This document shows, piece after piece, positions 7,263-7,939 of a stretch of DNA of 7,939 nucleotides. Within the stretch, counting starts at the first letter, position 1; each line of letters begins with the position of its first letter. Origin of the DNA: JAEUPI01 sp036520715 (GTDB lineage Bacteria > Pseudomonadota > Gammaproteobacteria > Burkholderiales > Burkholderiaceae_C). The notes beneath the pieces are model-generated. The model did not search any database. It was given only the letters and a program-made list of their open reading frames with translations, and was not told where the DNA came from. Made by a program: the position numbers and the translations under genes. The stretch spans positions 1 through 7,939 of the forward strand of contig DATDJF010000237.1 in assembly GCA_036520715.1 (NCBI GenBank), given 5' to 3'.

Positions 7263-7769
7263 ATGCGAGTCAGACGCCTGCGCAAGGAAGTGGCCGCGCT
7301 CGAGGTCACTGCGTTCATCAACCTGATCGTGGTGCTGGTGCCGTTCCTGTTGTCGACCGCCGTGTTCACGCGGCTGGCCGTGATGGACCTGTCGTTGCCC
7401 GCGCAATCGAGCCAGAAGCTCGAGCAGCTCAAGAACAACGACCTCAAGCTCGAGGTGGTGATCCGCCCCGAGGCGCTCGAGGTCGGTGACCGCATCGGCG
7501 GCCTGATCCAGCGCATCGACAAGAAGGACGGTCACCACGACCTGAAGGCGTTGAACACGCTGATGCAGAACGTGAAGCAGAAGTTTCCAGACACCAAGAC
7601 GGCCAGCGTGCTGTCGGAGCCCGACACGTCGTACGAGACGCTGGTGCAGGTGATGGACGCCGTGCGCGCCGGCCGCAGCGCCAACGGCGGCACCAAGCTC
7701 GTCCGCGTGGAGCTGTTCCCCGACGTGTCGGTGGGTGATGCGCCGGTGCGCACCAAGGGCGCATCATGA
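7263..7769 (+). CDS. ExbD/TolR family biopolymer transporter, first copy (Asn in place of the membrane Asp)
   Basis: A 168-residue bitopic inner-membrane protein. Residues 1-13 are a basic cytoplasmic tail. A single transmembrane helix spans about 15-38 (EVTAFINLIVVLVPFLLSTA). After it comes the short LAVMDLSLP strand typical of ExbD/TolR, then a periplasmic domain with a charged insert at about 50-95 and the family-like ending SEPDTSYETLVQVMDAVRAG, then LVRVELFPDV. In ExbD/TolR the membrane helix carries an essential Asp in a motif like PFIDVMLVLL. Here that position is Asn20 (codon AAC, 7320-7322), one base from an Asp codon. The ATG at 7263 has only a weak GAGA site (7254-7257). The stop shares ATGA with the second ExbD gene, so the pair is probably made together. 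It should work with the ExbB-like protein upstream, perhaps as the non-protonatable partner in a hetero-oligomer. Confidence 0.93.
   Translation: MRVRRLRKEVAALEVTAFINLIVVLVPFLLSTAVFTRLAVMDLSLPAQSSQKLEQLKNNDLKLEVVIRPEALEVGDRIGGLIQRIDKKDGHHDLKALNTLMQNVKQKFPDTKTASVLSEPDTSYETLVQVMDAVRAGRSANGGTKLVRVELFPDVSVGDAPVRTKGAS
7755..7759 (+). promoter_or_regulatory. Ribosome binding site for the second ExbD-like gene
   Basis: AAGGG lies 6 bases before the ATG at 7766, inside the last codons of the first ExbD-like gene. It supports the ATGA-overlapping start of the downstream gene. Confidence 0.6.
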
Positions 7770-7939
7770 ACCTGACACCGATTCAGAAGCGTGCGGCGCG
7801 CCGGGCGCGCAACAGCCACGCGCTCGACATGAACCTGGTGGCGTTGATCGACATTTTCACCATCCTGATCTTCTTCCTGCTGTCGTCGGCCACCGAGGTC
7901 GAGACGCTGCCGAGCTTCCGCGCCGTCAAACTGCCGGAA
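7766..7939 (+). CDS. ExbD/TolR family biopolymer transporter, second copy (partial, runs off the window)
   Basis: Only the first 58 residues are present; the frame is still open at the last base. A basic cytoplasmic tail (MNLTPIQKRAARRARNSHAL) is followed by one membrane helix at about 22-41 (MNLVALIDIFTILIFFLLSS), then the start of the periplasmic part (TLPSFRAVKLPE) with the LP ending of the post-membrane strand seen in ExbD/TolR proteins. The key acid is conserved as Asp29 in LIDIFTILIFFLL (codon GAC, 7850-7852), matching the Asp of ExbD and TolR. The gene overlaps the upstream ExbD-like gene by 4 bases (ATGA) and has an AAGGG site. Too short to appear in a long-ORF search, but the motif and position make it secure. 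With the upstream copy it gives the motor two different ExbD subunits. Confidence 0.9.
   Translation, partial: MNLTPIQKRAARRARNSHALDMNLVALIDIFTILIFFLLSSATEVETLPSFRAVKLPE

Noticed and set aside
1..7939. CRISPR arrays, tRNA or rRNA genes, insertion sequences and attachment sites.
   Set aside because: Nearly every base lies in one of eight tightly packed coding genes. No spaced direct repeats, terminal inverted repeats, transposase motifs or RNA-gene folds were seen.

Overview
The window is a single, densely packed block of eight genes, all on the + strand. By eye it is about two-thirds G+C with strong G/C preference at third codon positions. This style, together with the protein families, suggests a high-GC proteobacterium, most likely a Betaproteobacterium of the Burkholderiales type or a high-GC Gammaproteobacterium. 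That placement is inference; there is no rRNA or other marker gene here.

Layout. (1) 26-769: exported protein with a long Ala/Pro linker, a coiled coil and a probable beta-rich C-terminal domain. (2) 775-2676: exported alpha-helical TPR-like protein with a coiled-coil C-terminal half. (3) 2660-5479: very large TPR lipoprotein. (4) 5466-6230: smaller TPR lipoprotein. (5) 6227-6517: small secreted protein of unknown function. (6) 6570-7226: ExbB/TolQ/MotA-type proton-channel subunit. (7) 7263-7769: first ExbD/TolR-type subunit. (8) 7766-7939: second ExbD/TolR-type subunit, cut by the window edge. Genes 2/3, 3/4, 4/5 and 7/8 overlap by 17, 14, 4 and 4 bases. The largest gap is 52 bases. No terminator-like hairpin is visible between genes, so this looks like one operon that enters near its 5' end and runs out of the window.

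How the genes fit together. An ExbB plus two ExbD subunits form an inner-membrane, proton-motive-force-driven motor of the TolQR/ExbBD/AglRQS class. The other five products are all predicted to be exported: two are lipoproteins with an outer-membrane-type +2 residue, and three have cleavable signals. Their TPR and coiled-coil architecture fits a periplasm/outer-membrane scaffold driven by the motor. The combination resembles the core of the Myxococcus Agl/Glt gliding and Nfs spore-coat machines, and the poorly characterised TPR-ExbB-ExbD-ExbD clusters of other proteobacteria. The link to a specific process is inference.

The most notable sequence-level point is that the two ExbD paralogues differ at the key transmembrane acid. 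The first has Asn20 where ExbD/TolR have the proton-carrying Asp. The second keeps it (Asp29). The ExbB partner also lacks the membrane Glu of E. coli ExbB but keeps both channel threonines.
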